The notes under the pieces are model-generated. The model did no database searches. It was not told the DNA's origin and worked only from the letters and a program-made list of their open reading frames with translations. Below are positions 46,001-51,534 of a stretch of 64,000 bases of DNA, piece by piece. This DNA comes from Brucella rhizosphaerae. GTDB taxonomy: Bacteria; Pseudomonadota; Alphaproteobacteria; Rhizobiales; Rhizobiaceae. The first letter of the stretch is position 1. Every line of letters starts with the position of its first letter. The DNA is taken from the NCBI RefSeq assembly GCF_002252475.1, contig NZ_NNRK01000021.1:1-64000 (forward strand). The letters run 5' to 3'. The position numbers and the translations under genes were made by a program.

Positions 46001-46568
46001 GGCAACGCTTTCCATGCCGGACGGCACCAAGTCGGTGCTGGATTTTATGCTAGATCCCACAACGGGGGTGCTTGTTCTCGCCGGTGGTACGCTGAACGGC
46101 AAGTCAATGGCGCGCGCATCATTGCAGAACGTTGTTTACAGCATGCAATCCGGTGGCGTGAAAAATGTGGTGCTGAGTGAAGAAGCTCCGGGCATGGGCC
46201 ACAATGGTGGTCCACCGTTGGACGATAAGGGCTCAAACAACGGTGGAAACTCAGGTGGAAAGCCGCCCCTTGTTCCGCCACCTGTTCCGGGTATGAACAT
46301 CGATTATGATAAAATATCAACTGCCAAATCGTGGCAGTCAACCCAGCCAAGAAATCTGGAAGAACAAGTTCTGTGGAACCAGATTAAAGGGAAACCCAGT
46401 GCAGGAACAAAGCTTGCCGATATGAATAATGATCCGCGGTTTCCAGCTTCAAATGGTTGGCAGAAAATGGAAGTTACGCATACGCAACCAGATGGCTCCA
46501 AAATATCGATTCATTATCAGTATAATTCGATCAGCAAACAAGCGTATGATATGAAGTTCACAAATTAG
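37017..46568 (+). CDS. cdiA: CdiA/filamentous-haemagglutinin-type toxin-delivery protein
   Basis: 3183 residues from the ATG at 37017 (AGGCAGGA ribosome site; the frame is open to 36963). Long signal region ending VLLQAQQ, then a TPS secretion domain (about residues 55-300) with the motif ADVIIANPNGITCDGCGF. Residues about 420-1040 are imperfect repeats built on LLSAGN/NVTSHG/SGVDFVA units; residues about 1750-2700 are haemagglutinin-type repeats (AGNDVDL, SGSKVKAGG). Residues about 2700-2842 (repeat A) recur downstream in orphan modules. A G-M-G-H-N-G-G-P-P-L-D-D motif and a Pro/Gly linker precede the last 90 residues (from about 3093), which are the variable toxin: NLEEQVLWNQIKGKPSAG, NGWQKMEVTHTQPDG, IHYQYNSIS. 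This C-terminus looks like a small nuclease-size domain of unknown type. The immunity gene follows after 10 bases. Confidence 0.93.
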   Translation: MKNFAYRHYFSRVSGFSKGTKRTHRWFDPVAFARKGVASLLSGLLVLQPVLLQAQQLTPDVSAPIGNQPGIGAAPNGVPLVDIVTPNQQGLSHNKYGDFNVGTPGLILNNHNGELGNSKLGGVTPGNANLKNSGPASVILNEVTSGNRSALQGATEVFGGRADVIIANPNGITCDGCGFINTPRATLTTGTPDIDGTGRLSGFTVQGGDVTFGSKGGNFASGDGTVDLFDIVSRRIQIDGPVNGKNLRLTAGRQKFDYTTGEATALSGTEDAGEFAIDGSALGAMQADRIKIVVTDKGAGVRMRNDMAANAGELTLSADGKISLGNASGRDGVSVQSKSRQVEAKKITSKKKVVVKSAKGITLEAVSADEDVILGNGDGLLSVAGDVGSLRNIELTSFGAITAGNIAAGKNASLQAGQGIAAGQLNVDGAANLTTASGNIALSGTTKAGGGVLTMTATSGSITAASLVSFNNMALTAGTDITTGDILSGGALVASARSLKAGNVVSGVDVVATNAANGAIQIGSTGDMRLATSGGIDVASLLSAGNLNIAAAALAAQNVTSHGTVVISGDTNVSGQILGSGDVSIAGANITAGAIISGVDFVASRSSNGAIIVGNTGDTTLLAQAGTINVGTLLSAGNFLGDTATFKAANVTSYGAANIAGTTTISGQLLAGSDVTINGSAISIGAAVAGVDLTALRQGNIVLGNGARTLNLTATAGDLKADRLLSSGNTIASASRNLSANILTHGDLSLTAGGNLTLSGQSLSGGNATLTAGSMNIGTLVSGVDFAATEQSGRSLTLKPGAASATSSTGNAQSGQMTLTATGEIDAGTLLSAQALTVNAGSFNATNVTSNSTANITGATTISGQLLAGSDLAVTGAAINIATAVAGVDLVALAKGTIATSNVASGLNLIATAGDLITNRLLSSGTTVASATRNLSANVVSRGDLTLTAGGAVTLSGQSLAGGNATINGASLNIGTLVSGVDFAATEQSGGSLILKTGLANAGQMLLNASSGSIFADQLLSGGDLKAKAQQNVSYNSLQSFASADLNVVLGAISLDKNTVAKGNIALTLQSLDLSNNRSKLATAGNLIVNAASADLSNSTLIFGGIALNLSGSADAANSKIRAVTADGGSGDITINAQTISTTSATALLAANDLTLTLASLTNPGQLAANRNLTLNIAGSFTNTASGLVYAGQDGRLYVAGDLLNDQGAILVGNDLTIAANANGERNQSITNVSGLIKAGRDADITTANLTNKRSTVPTWSTVVVSNDAIAKFELNPETWGKPLGHIFVNSNTNAPLNLYPGEDYAELAWMAQLYGVITFADGTSYRTRSLQSYEENTPWKWGDSLSSVQAMRNWLLSRYPGDGKGNILLTPDLQSKSVIIVNRNDPFAWTFTWDEGTQMRQSIEEQRFDGNLSPEALIQTGRNLNIDATILNNAHSSIEAGGNAKLTGSVLNNEGVALYRTVTSKCEATGGCEAYDANGNRDGTNDLDKGNSRVTGQTIVGGAFGNIKAAGNMDISGFASVNNTSAPGSIAGGAQLSTAPVTNDPTAALNGLTAAGALFTPNSAIANLLAEKGISVSGNSLQAGGLPLSPAEIIAALGSIAPKPDSGGFGGTIPGQVFLYETRAEFLDVSKFYGSGYFINRIGYNPDRSIPFMGDAYFENQLVDQQLRQLINQGLGKGSFIPGSDAIEQMKVLLDRGADFASANGLTIGEKLSPELIANLTETMVWYEKKTVNGIEVLVPTVYIANADKANLTVAGAIISGDTVNMNVSDVSNAGVIQAKTDLKLQATNITATGGSFTAGNDLSLSASQNLTIAAADMQIGGETFVKAGSGVQAGGNASLSAGDALTLRGAEVKAGNDVDLTGQTVTLDTAKATNNGSDNVIGTNVQSGGDTTITAKQDVNVIGSNVAAGGNLGIEAEQGSVNVVAAGVEKKVNGVAGTRMSQTDSTFAQTSNLSSGGDTSIKAGDDILISGSKVKAGGDVSIEAKDDINITVAQQRTETIGSEVKQGSETHIGSEISSGGSASVAAGDKTDVDNSHDLNIIGSKIDAKGKVDLSATDNVTIAEARDTGYSQLDTSSKGIFSKKESHSRTETETAVGSSISGGDGVDISSGKDTTISASNIQAGTADNKADLNIDAGGDLIIASGKNTSETDASKSKSGLLSKKSDKGHTYDETTVASELGASGNVNLNAGDNVVISGSKVTAGENIAVEGDSVSIIGAQEQHDASSSSKKSGLGAGSGDGFYSVWGKEEKSSKENTVANVSSELSAGNDVSIKARETDVNIVGSKVEAGNDIALDAARDVNILPGAESYASEDKEKRSGFGVQVKSSEGSASIGIGFGSSKDETKQGAETNAVSSLKAGNNVIINAGRDANLQAARVEAENDVAITAERDVNLLAAQDKTNYEHMHEELFAGITASVSTGLVSSAKSIADAAGKVAKVSDGYSAANAGFAGLKAADALNNISSMFTLDENGNAKGNVASASVGVGFEYSKSKESAESSTPVVTGIRGGNSVSIEAKSGDINSHGAQIVAGYDENGVLSGGAGDISLKAGNDINLESAQATNSSSSSSTSAGASVGVSAGVSITGVEFGPYANAHGGVGKSKGNGTTQVNTHVNATGNITIESGRDTNLKGAVVEGDTVTADVGRDLNIISVPDTGENSNKSVSLGVSTSGISPGYSTGSGETNWISEQSGLVSKGEMDVTVEGNTHLGAGKIVSKSGDLTLDTGTLTHEDFSGSKQYEGFDVQANIDLTGKQQQPDQTSQPKNSAEGTYQLDDTRQEVRATVGPGEIIIRDKDKQAELEASGQTEDLAALNRDPDMAYEITKDKHVEIDYYLSDTSVKAALEAGKSTVEIVIDALGRMANDGKLTPQDYDTARRLAKYKDDPNVIAQLNACGQRQGFNQFSPLDWLITPAHAQAPCMISTTEGTFPISVIGAETCRTAFAVMTGTAGLMGLATATILLGTTNPAGGGKIDETHNLDDGTVVRLQGNGSDLKRTATLSMPDGTKSVLDFMLDPTTGVLVLAGGTLNGKSMARASLQNVVYSMQSGGVKNVVLSEEAPGMGHNGGPPLDDKGSNNGGNSGGKPPLVPPPVPGMNIDYDKISTAKSWQSTQPRNLEEQVLWNQIKGKPSAGTKLADMNNDPRFPASNGWQKMEVTHTQPDGSKISIHYQYNSISKQAYDMKFTN
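45115..45540 (+). repeat. CDI direct repeat A, copy 1 (in cdiA)
   Basis: About 425 bp encoding the region from VEGNTHLGAGK to YYLSDTS. Nearly the same sequence recurs at 46911-47339 and 50302-50721. These long direct repeats can serve for recombination that swaps orphan toxin modules onto the end of cdiA. Confidence 0.85.
45798..46388 (+). repeat. CDI direct repeat B, copy 1 (in cdiA)
   Basis: About 590 bp encoding the segment from PISVIGAETC through the GHNGGPPLDD motif to EEQVLWNQIK. A nearly identical copy lies at 49194-49787. The two copies differ mainly by a short indel cluster near 49250 and scattered substitutions toward the toxin end. Confidence 0.85.
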
Positions 46569-46578
46569 ACGGTATTTA

Positions 46579-46896
46579 ATGATGAAAATAATGGAAAGAG
46601 ATGGCTTCGAAAGGGTAGTAGAAGTCTATGCAATTTATTGGTTTGATGAGGTAAGGCACCATCTTGTCATTCCATATAAGAAATTTGGTGGTTTAATGGT
46701 AGTAACAGAAGAAAATTGTGATGTAATTGACCCTTCAATAAATGGATTTGTTTTAATAAAATCTGGAAGTGGCCGTGATATGTTTATCCATTGGGCTACT
46801 GAAAAAGATGCGTTATTGGATAGGATGATTGATCACGATCCTGAAGCGATGGAAGAATTTGAACGCCGTTTGAAGGAAGGTAAGCCTGTGACTTAA
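46579..46896 (+). CDS. cdiI: CDI immunity protein for the cdiA C-terminal toxin
   Basis: 105 residues, acidic overall (C-terminal MIDHDPEAMEEFERRLKEGK). Position right after cdiA, small size and AT-rich sequence relative to the flanking cdiA sequence mark it as the immunity gene. No named immunity family is recognised. A paralogue with a diverged N-terminal two thirds and an identical last 28 residues is encoded at 49970-50287, next to a diverged copy of the same toxin, as expected for allelic toxin-immunity pairs. It should bind and neutralise the toxin in the cytoplasm. Confidence 0.75.
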   Translation: MMKIMERDGFERVVEVYAIYWFDEVRHHLVIPYKKFGGLMVVTEENCDVIDPSINGFVLIKSGSGRDMFIHWATEKDALLDRMIDHDPEAMEEFERRLKEGKPVT

Positions 46897-48360
46897 TTGC
46901 GCAGGATTGATCTGACCGTCGAGGGCAACACACATCTTGGTGCTGGTAAGATCATATCCGAAAGCGGTGATCTGACGCTCGATACCGGCACGCTTACGCA
47001 CGAGGATTTCTCAGGATCGAAGCAATATGAGGGCTTCGATGTTCAGGCCAATATCGACCTAACCGGTAAGCAACAGCAGCCTGACCAAACCTCGCAGCCC
47101 AACAACACTGCTGAAGGCACGTATCAGCTTGGCGATACGCGTCAGGAAGTTCGTGCCACCGTCGGGCCGGGTGAGATCATTATCCGCGATAAGGACAAAC
47201 AGGCAGAACTGGAAGCGAGCGGCCAGACTGAAGATATTGCAAGCCTCAACCGTGATTCGGACAAGGCGTACGAGATCACCAAGGATAAGCACGTCGAGAT
47301 CGAATATTATCTGTCGGATACATCGGTAAAGGCTGCTGCTGATGCGCTTCAGGAGGCTGGTTCTACACTTAGGGACGCATTGTCTGCATTTGTAGGCACC
47401 AAAAGTGGCCTTGACGCTCAAACCCGGCAGGAAGCTTTGCAGCTCACAGGGGAAATTGCCAATAGCATCAATAGCAAAGAGGCTTTGCAGGAACTTCGGA
47501 GTTGCGTAGGCCGTCAAGGCTTCAACCTACTGGATATTTTCATCTCAAAGGCTTATGCGGGTGGGGTCTGCGAACGCTATTCGACAGCAGCAATCAATCT
47601 GTGTCTTGAAGGCTTTGACAAGTTACGTTTGGCTGTCGTCGAAAGCGGTGCTTCCGGTCTTGAGTATTTCAGCAAGCGTATCGAACAGGACCCAGAGGGC
47701 TTTGAACAGATTGCACGGCTTCTGGACTTTATGCCGTCCAGTCTCGCTATGGCTCCTTTGGAAAATGAAATCAAAGCCGAGATCGAGAAAAATGGTGGCG
47801 ATCTTGATGCCATCAATCGTATGGTAAATGATTTCATTTCCCGGCAAACACAGGCTGTAGAAAATGGCGAAATAACGCCGGAAGTGGCTGCGAGTATAGC
47901 TGTTGCTGCGACGATTATCGTTGCCAAGATCACGCCGAAATCAGTGCGAGGAAAAGTTGTCAATAAAGCGATAGCTTCATCGAAGACTCTCTTTAATGCC
48001 GCAAAGCAGAAGCTCGGTGGAACGGCTGGCACAAGTAAATTTGGTTTTGACTCTTCGAACGTTGAGAGTAAGCTGAAGGGGTATTTGCTCGATCCCCTGC
48101 ACCCACAGAACCAAACTAAAGCCAACTGGTTCAGTCAAGCTCTTGGATTTAATCAGAGCAACTGGCAGGAACTCGCTTCACAATTACGTTTCGATCCAAA
48201 AACTGCTGTTGCGACTAAAGCCACGCAATACGGGCAAACTTATGAGCAGGTAATCGCCATAACTGGCACTAATGGTAAAACAATAAACACAACATTCGTG
48301 TTCATGAAAGATAATTCAGGGACTGTTCGCCTCGTCACAGGAATTCCGGCAAAGAAATGA
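46897..48360 (+). CDS. Orphan cdiA C-terminal module with DUF6883-like toxin domain
   Basis: 487 codons from a TTG immediately after the immunity stop; there is no signal peptide or ribosome site, so it is an orphan module, not a normal gene. Residues 1-148 are repeat A of CdiA (LTVEGNTHLGAGKIISESGD to YYLSDTS). Residues about 150-390 differ completely from CdiA: helical, with LRSCVGRQGFNLLDIFISKA and the hydrophobic EVAASIAVAATIIVAKI, a plausible membrane-entry domain. The last 90 residues (KLKGYLLDPLHPQNQTKANW, NWQELASQLRF, YGQTYEQVIAITGTNGK, RLVTGIP) match the DUF6883 pattern. The downstream partner overlaps by four bases. Recombination through repeat A would graft this toxin onto cdiA. 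Confidence 0.75.
   Translation: MRRIDLTVEGNTHLGAGKIISESGDLTLDTGTLTHEDFSGSKQYEGFDVQANIDLTGKQQQPDQTSQPNNTAEGTYQLGDTRQEVRATVGPGEIIIRDKDKQAELEASGQTEDIASLNRDSDKAYEITKDKHVEIEYYLSDTSVKAAADALQEAGSTLRDALSAFVGTKSGLDAQTRQEALQLTGEIANSINSKEALQELRSCVGRQGFNLLDIFISKAYAGGVCERYSTAAINLCLEGFDKLRLAVVESGASGLEYFSKRIEQDPEGFEQIARLLDFMPSSLAMAPLENEIKAEIEKNGGDLDAINRMVNDFISRQTQAVENGEITPEVAASIAVAATIIVAKITPKSVRGKVVNKAIASSKTLFNAAKQKLGGTAGTSKFGFDSSNVESKLKGYLLDPLHPQNQTKANWFSQALGFNQSNWQELASQLRFDPKTAVATKATQYGQTYEQVIAITGTNGKTINTTFVFMKDNSGTVRLVTGIPAKK
46911..47339 (+). repeat. CDI direct repeat A, copy 2
   Basis: Second copy of the segment at 45115-45540, at the start of the first orphan module. It is preceded by ttgcgcaggattgatctgac, the same junction sequence found before copy 3. 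Confidence 0.85.
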
Positions 48361-48578
48361 AAGTATTGAAAGAGAACGACGTATTTGCGCTGTCGAAGCC
48401 AGTAGAGGCCACGACGATTGGTGAAACAGACACAGTGGAACTGCCAGTCGGTCAGATCGTTTCAGTTGTGCTGGTGTTTGGTGATCCTTCTACGCCAGTC
48501 GCTTACGAGGTAGAGGCATTCTTAGAGAGCCGTGAAAGATACGTACTGGCTACAGTGGCGGCTAGCGACGTTCAGTGA
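48357..48578 (+). CDS. DUF4926-like probable immunity protein
   Basis: 73 residues: MKVLKENDVFALSKPVEATT, then LPVGQIVSVVLVFGDPSTPV and AYEVEAFLES. The pattern (E-x-D-x-V, a Gly-x-I-V-x-V strand, then A-Y-E-V-E-F-like) is that of DUF4926, a small beta-rich family often encoded beside DUF6883 proteins. The start overlaps the stop of the DUF6883 module (ATGA), so it should be the cognate antidote. Toxin-immunity roles for this pair are inferred from the CDI context. Confidence 0.7.
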   Translation: MKVLKENDVFALSKPVEATTIGETDTVELPVGQIVSVVLVFGDPSTPVAYEVEAFLESRERYVLATVAASDVQ

Positions 48579-49200
48579 TTTTTGTCGCGTCAGAATACGC
48601 TAAGTCTGAACCAACAAAGATAGGCGCCAAGATTGCGCCCGAGAATGTGGTCGAAATCCCAAAAACTACCGAATGGCAAAACTGTCTCGCTTGAGACCGG
48701 AACCGCGATTGGGCAGCGTTCGGCTGCCATTACGGCGTACTTGAACACTTTAGGTTTTGAAGATCGAGTCAAGGTAGTTCAGTCTGTTGGGTTCGCAAAG
48801 GGAATAGGTGTTGTTCCAGCAAACGGTGAAGCAATCGCTCTGACGCAATGGCTCTGGTCTTCATTGGACGAACTCGACGGTAAGCCCAAAGGTTACTATT
48901 TCAATCAGTATCTGATTGGGAATGCTGATGGCTATAACACTGGCATATCGACATCGTTGGAATGGCGCTCGAACCGTACGTGCAACTTTCAGCGCATACG
49001 GCTCTCTATTCAAGCTTGGCCCATGGCCATTGCAACAGCCACGTCACCGGATCAGGTAACATCAATATTGAATCTGGTCGCGATAGCAATCTGAAGGGTG
49101 CGGATGTTGAAGGCGAGACGATCACTGCCAATGTCGGGCGTGATCTCAACATCATCTCGGTTCCAGATACTGGTGAAAGCTCCAACAAACCTTCCCGATC
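48575..49200 (+). pseudogene. Decayed CDI module between two orphan modules
   Basis: A GTG overlapping the previous stop opens VIFVASEYAKSEPTKIGAKI and stops at 48694; after a frame change a protein-like stretch follows (LPNGKTVSLETGTAIGQRSA, LNTLGFEDRVKVVQSVGF, ALTQWLWSSLDELDGKPKGY) whose family I do not recognise. From about 49000 a third frame matches CdiA (GNINIESGRDSNLKGADVEG, GRDLNIISVPDTGESSNK; compare 44868-44999). It then joins abruptly to repeat B at 49194, skipping about 800 bp present in cdiA. It is the scar of at least one lost toxin-immunity module. Confidence 0.6.
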
Positions 49201-49787
49201 TCTGTAATTGGTGCAGAGACATGCAGAACGGCATTTGCTGTGATGACCGCAGAACGCTGGTTTGATGGGTCTTGCGACTGCAACCATTTTACTTGGCACC
49301 ACGAATCCAGCAGGCGGCGGCAAGATTGATGAGACGCACAATCTGGATGACGGTACTGTCGTACGCCTGCAGGGGAACGGTTCTGACCTAAAGCGGACGG
49401 CAACGCTTTCCATGCCGGACGGCACCAAGTCGGTGCTGGATTTTATGCTAGATCCCACAACGGGGGTGCTTGTTCTCGCCGGTGGTACGCTGAACGGCAA
49501 GTCAATGGCGCGCGCATCATTGCAGAACGTTGTTTACAGCATGCAATCCGGTGGCGTGAAAAATGTGGTGCTGAGTGAAGAAGCTCCGGGTATGGGTCAC
49601 AATGGTGGTCCACCGCTGGACGATAAGGGCTCAAACAACGGCGGAAATTCAGGGGGAAAGCCGCCTGTTGTTCCGCCACCTGTTTCGGGTATGAACATCG
49701 ATTATGATAAAATATCAACTGCCAAACCGTGGCAGGCAACACAGCCGAGAAATCTGGAAGAACAAGTTCTGTGGAACCAGATTAAAT
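49194..49787 (+). repeat. CDI direct repeat B, copy 2
   Basis: Copy of 45798-46388, with a small scrambled region around 49248-49258 that shifts the frame relative to cdiA. The reading frame is open again from 49262. Confidence 0.85.
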
Positions 49788-49966
49788 GGAAACCCAGTGC
49801 AGGAGAACCACTCCAAAACCTTAATAATGACCCACGTTTTCCAATCTCAAATGGCTGGCAGAAAATGCAGATATCCCATGAGCTTCCTGATGGGTCAAAT
49901 ATTACGATTCATTATCAGTATAACTCGATAAGTAATCGGGCCTATGATATGAAGTTTACGAACTGA
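49265..49966 (+). CDS. Orphan cdiA C-terminal module, second variant of the main toxin
   Basis: 233 codons from an ATG at 49265; no ribosome site or export signal, so expression on its own is doubtful. It reproduces the CdiA C-terminus from MGLATATILLGTTNPAGGGK through GMGHNGGPPLDDKGSNNGG and ends in a diverged toxin: NLEEQVLWNQIKWKPSAGEP, NDPRFPISNGWQKMQISHEL, IHYQYNSISNRAYDMKFTN. Differences from the cdiA toxin cluster in the region after EEQVLWNQIK, i.e. within the toxin, while flanks are almost identical. Its immunity gene follows after three bases. Confidence 0.75.
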   Translation: MGLATATILLGTTNPAGGGKIDETHNLDDGTVVRLQGNGSDLKRTATLSMPDGTKSVLDFMLDPTTGVLVLAGGTLNGKSMARASLQNVVYSMQSGGVKNVVLSEEAPGMGHNGGPPLDDKGSNNGGNSGGKPPVVPPPVSGMNIDYDKISTAKPWQATQPRNLEEQVLWNQIKWKPSAGEPLQNLNNDPRFPISNGWQKMQISHELPDGSNITIHYQYNSISNRAYDMKFTN

Positions 49967-49969
49967 GGG

Positions 49970-50287
49970 TTGTCGATGAAAATAAAAGAGCTAACTCGTG
50001 ATTATGCTGTTGAAGTCTATGCAATCTACTGGTTGGATAGTATTAGATATCATTTAATCATTCCGTATCAAGGGTATGGTGGATTGATAACTGTGAATGA
50101 GAGTAAATGTGATGTTATCGATCCCACAATAGACGGTTTTATTTTAACGGCATCGGGGAGTGGTGGCGACATGTTGATTCATTGGGCTACTGAAGAAGAT
50201 GCGTTACTGGATAGGATGATTGATCACGATCCTGAAGCGATGGAAGAATTTGAACGCCGTTTGAAGGAAGGTAAGCCTGTGACTTAA
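49970..50287 (+). CDS. cdiI: CDI immunity protein paralogue
   Basis: 105 residues, same length and pattern as the protein at 46579: VEVYAIYWLDSIRYHLIIPY, CDVIDPTIDGFILTASGSGG, and an identical C-terminus (ALLDRMIDHDPEAMEEFERR). The N-terminal part differs at many positions, matching the change in the adjacent toxin. It probably protects against the variant toxin encoded at 49265-49966 and may not cross-protect against the main one. Confidence 0.75.
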   Translation: MSMKIKELTRDYAVEVYAIYWLDSIRYHLIIPYQGYGGLITVNESKCDVIDPTIDGFILTASGSGGDMLIHWATEEDALLDRMIDHDPEAMEEFERRLKEGKPVT

Positions 50288-50721
50288 TTGCGCAGGATTG
50301 ATCTGACCGTCGAGGGCAATACCCATCTTGGCGCAGGCAAGATCATATCCGAAAGCGGTGATCTGACGCTCGATACCGGCACGCTTACGCACGAGAATTT
50401 CTCAGGATCGAAGCAATATGAGGGCTTCGATGTTCAGGCCAATATCGACCTAATCGGTAAGCAACAGCAGCCTGAACAAACCGCGCAGCCCAACAATACT
50501 GCAGAAGGCACGTATCAGCTTGACGATACGCGTCAGGAAGTTCGTGCCACTGTCGGGCCGGGTGAGATCATTATCCGCGATAAGGACAAACAGGCAGAAC
50601 TGGAAGCGAGCGGCCAGACTGAAGACGTCGCCGCGCTCAACCGCGATCCCGACAAGGCGTATGAGGTCACAAAGGATAAGCACGTCGAGATCGAATATTA
50701 CCTGTCGGATACGTCTCTGAA
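50288..50721 (+). pseudogene. Third orphan CDI module, truncated by an IS element
   Basis: Starts TTG right after the immunity stop, with repeat A copy 3 (50302-50721; LTVEGNTHLGAGKIISESGD to YYLSDTSLK). It is cut at 50721 by the IS6-family element. The open frame to 50860 is a fusion with IS sequence. Whatever toxin and immunity gene followed have been lost. Confidence 0.8.
50302..50721 (+). repeat. CDI direct repeat A, copy 3
   Basis: Third copy of the segment at 45115-45540 and 46911-47339, ending exactly at the IS boundary. Confidence 0.85.
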
Positions 50722-51534
50722 GGTTCTGTTGCAAAAATTCGGTCAGCACGGAGCGCTGCTTAACTCTGGACGGAATTATGCTGCGAGCGCTGTGAACTGT
50801 TGTTTGAGAGAAAGCGCTTTCGTTAAGGCGAAGATGCCTTGTTGTTTGCGCATCATGTGAACGAGTTCGATGCCAGCCAATGTGATGTTGGCAGTGGCTT
50901 CAGACTTGAAGCCGAGCATGGATCTTATCCGGCGTTTGACGCGGCGATGATCCTGCTCAATCGTGTTGTTCATGTATTTGCTGGAGCGGATCGTGATGGG
51001 ATGGCCATGCTGTTTCAGCCTGTTTTCTGCATCGCATTGCAAAATAGCTGTTCTATTGGTCTGGCTACCATCAATGGTAATGCGCTCTGGCCTGCCGTGG
51101 CGAGCCAGAGCCTTGCGAAGGAAGCGTTTGGCAGCGGCCAAATCACGATCTTTACTAAAACAGAACTCAACCGTATCCCCGTTACTATCGATGGCACGAT
51201 ACAAGTACATCCACACGCCTTTGACCTTCACATAGGTCTCGTCAAGGTTCCATTTACGTGTCACCTGGCGCCTCCTGCGATTGAAACACTCAAGCAGTTT
51301 TGGGCTGAAATGCAGAACCCAGCGATGCACAGTGGAATGGTCCATCGCAATGCCGCGCTCTGCCATCATTTCCTTTAGATTGCGCAGGCTAAGATTGTAA
51401 GCAAGATACCATCTCACACATAAAAGAATGACAGACTTATCGAAATGGCGGCCTTTGAACATCAAAAATACTCAGCTGCTTAAAAGCCATGATACTACCA
51501 TCCAAGTCATTGATGAAATGTTTGCAACAGAACC
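50722..51534 (-). mobile_element. IS6-family insertion sequence
   Basis: 813 bp with perfect 14-bp terminal inverted repeats GGTTCTGTTGCAAA (50722-50735 and complement 51521-51534). It encodes one full-length transposase. Flanking 8-mers (tctctgaa on the left, ccttcgag on the right) differ, so this copy is not a simple insertion. It sits at the junction between a truncated CDI module and a truncated choX, which is what an IS6-mediated deletion or replicon fusion leaves. Confidence 0.9.
50776..51465 (-). CDS. IS6-family transposase
   Basis: 229 residues, intact: N-terminal FKGRHFDKSVILLCVRWYLA, LKEMMAERGIAMDHSTVHRW (helix-turn-helix region), WNLDETYVKVKGVWMYLYRA (first catalytic Asp), ITIDGSQTNRTAI (second Asp) and NNTIEQDHRRVKRRIRSMLG (catalytic Glu). 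Length and spacing are normal for the IS6/IS26 group, so the element may be active. Confidence 0.92.
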   Translation of the reverse strand: MMFKGRHFDKSVILLCVRWYLAYNLSLRNLKEMMAERGIAMDHSTVHRWVLHFSPKLLECFNRRRRQVTRKWNLDETYVKVKGVWMYLYRAIDSNGDTVEFCFSKDRDLAAAKRFLRKALARHGRPERITIDGSQTNRTAILQCDAENRLKQHGHPITIRSSKYMNNTIEQDHRRVKRRIRSMLGFKSEATANITLAGIELVHMMRKQQGIFALTKALSLKQQFTALAA

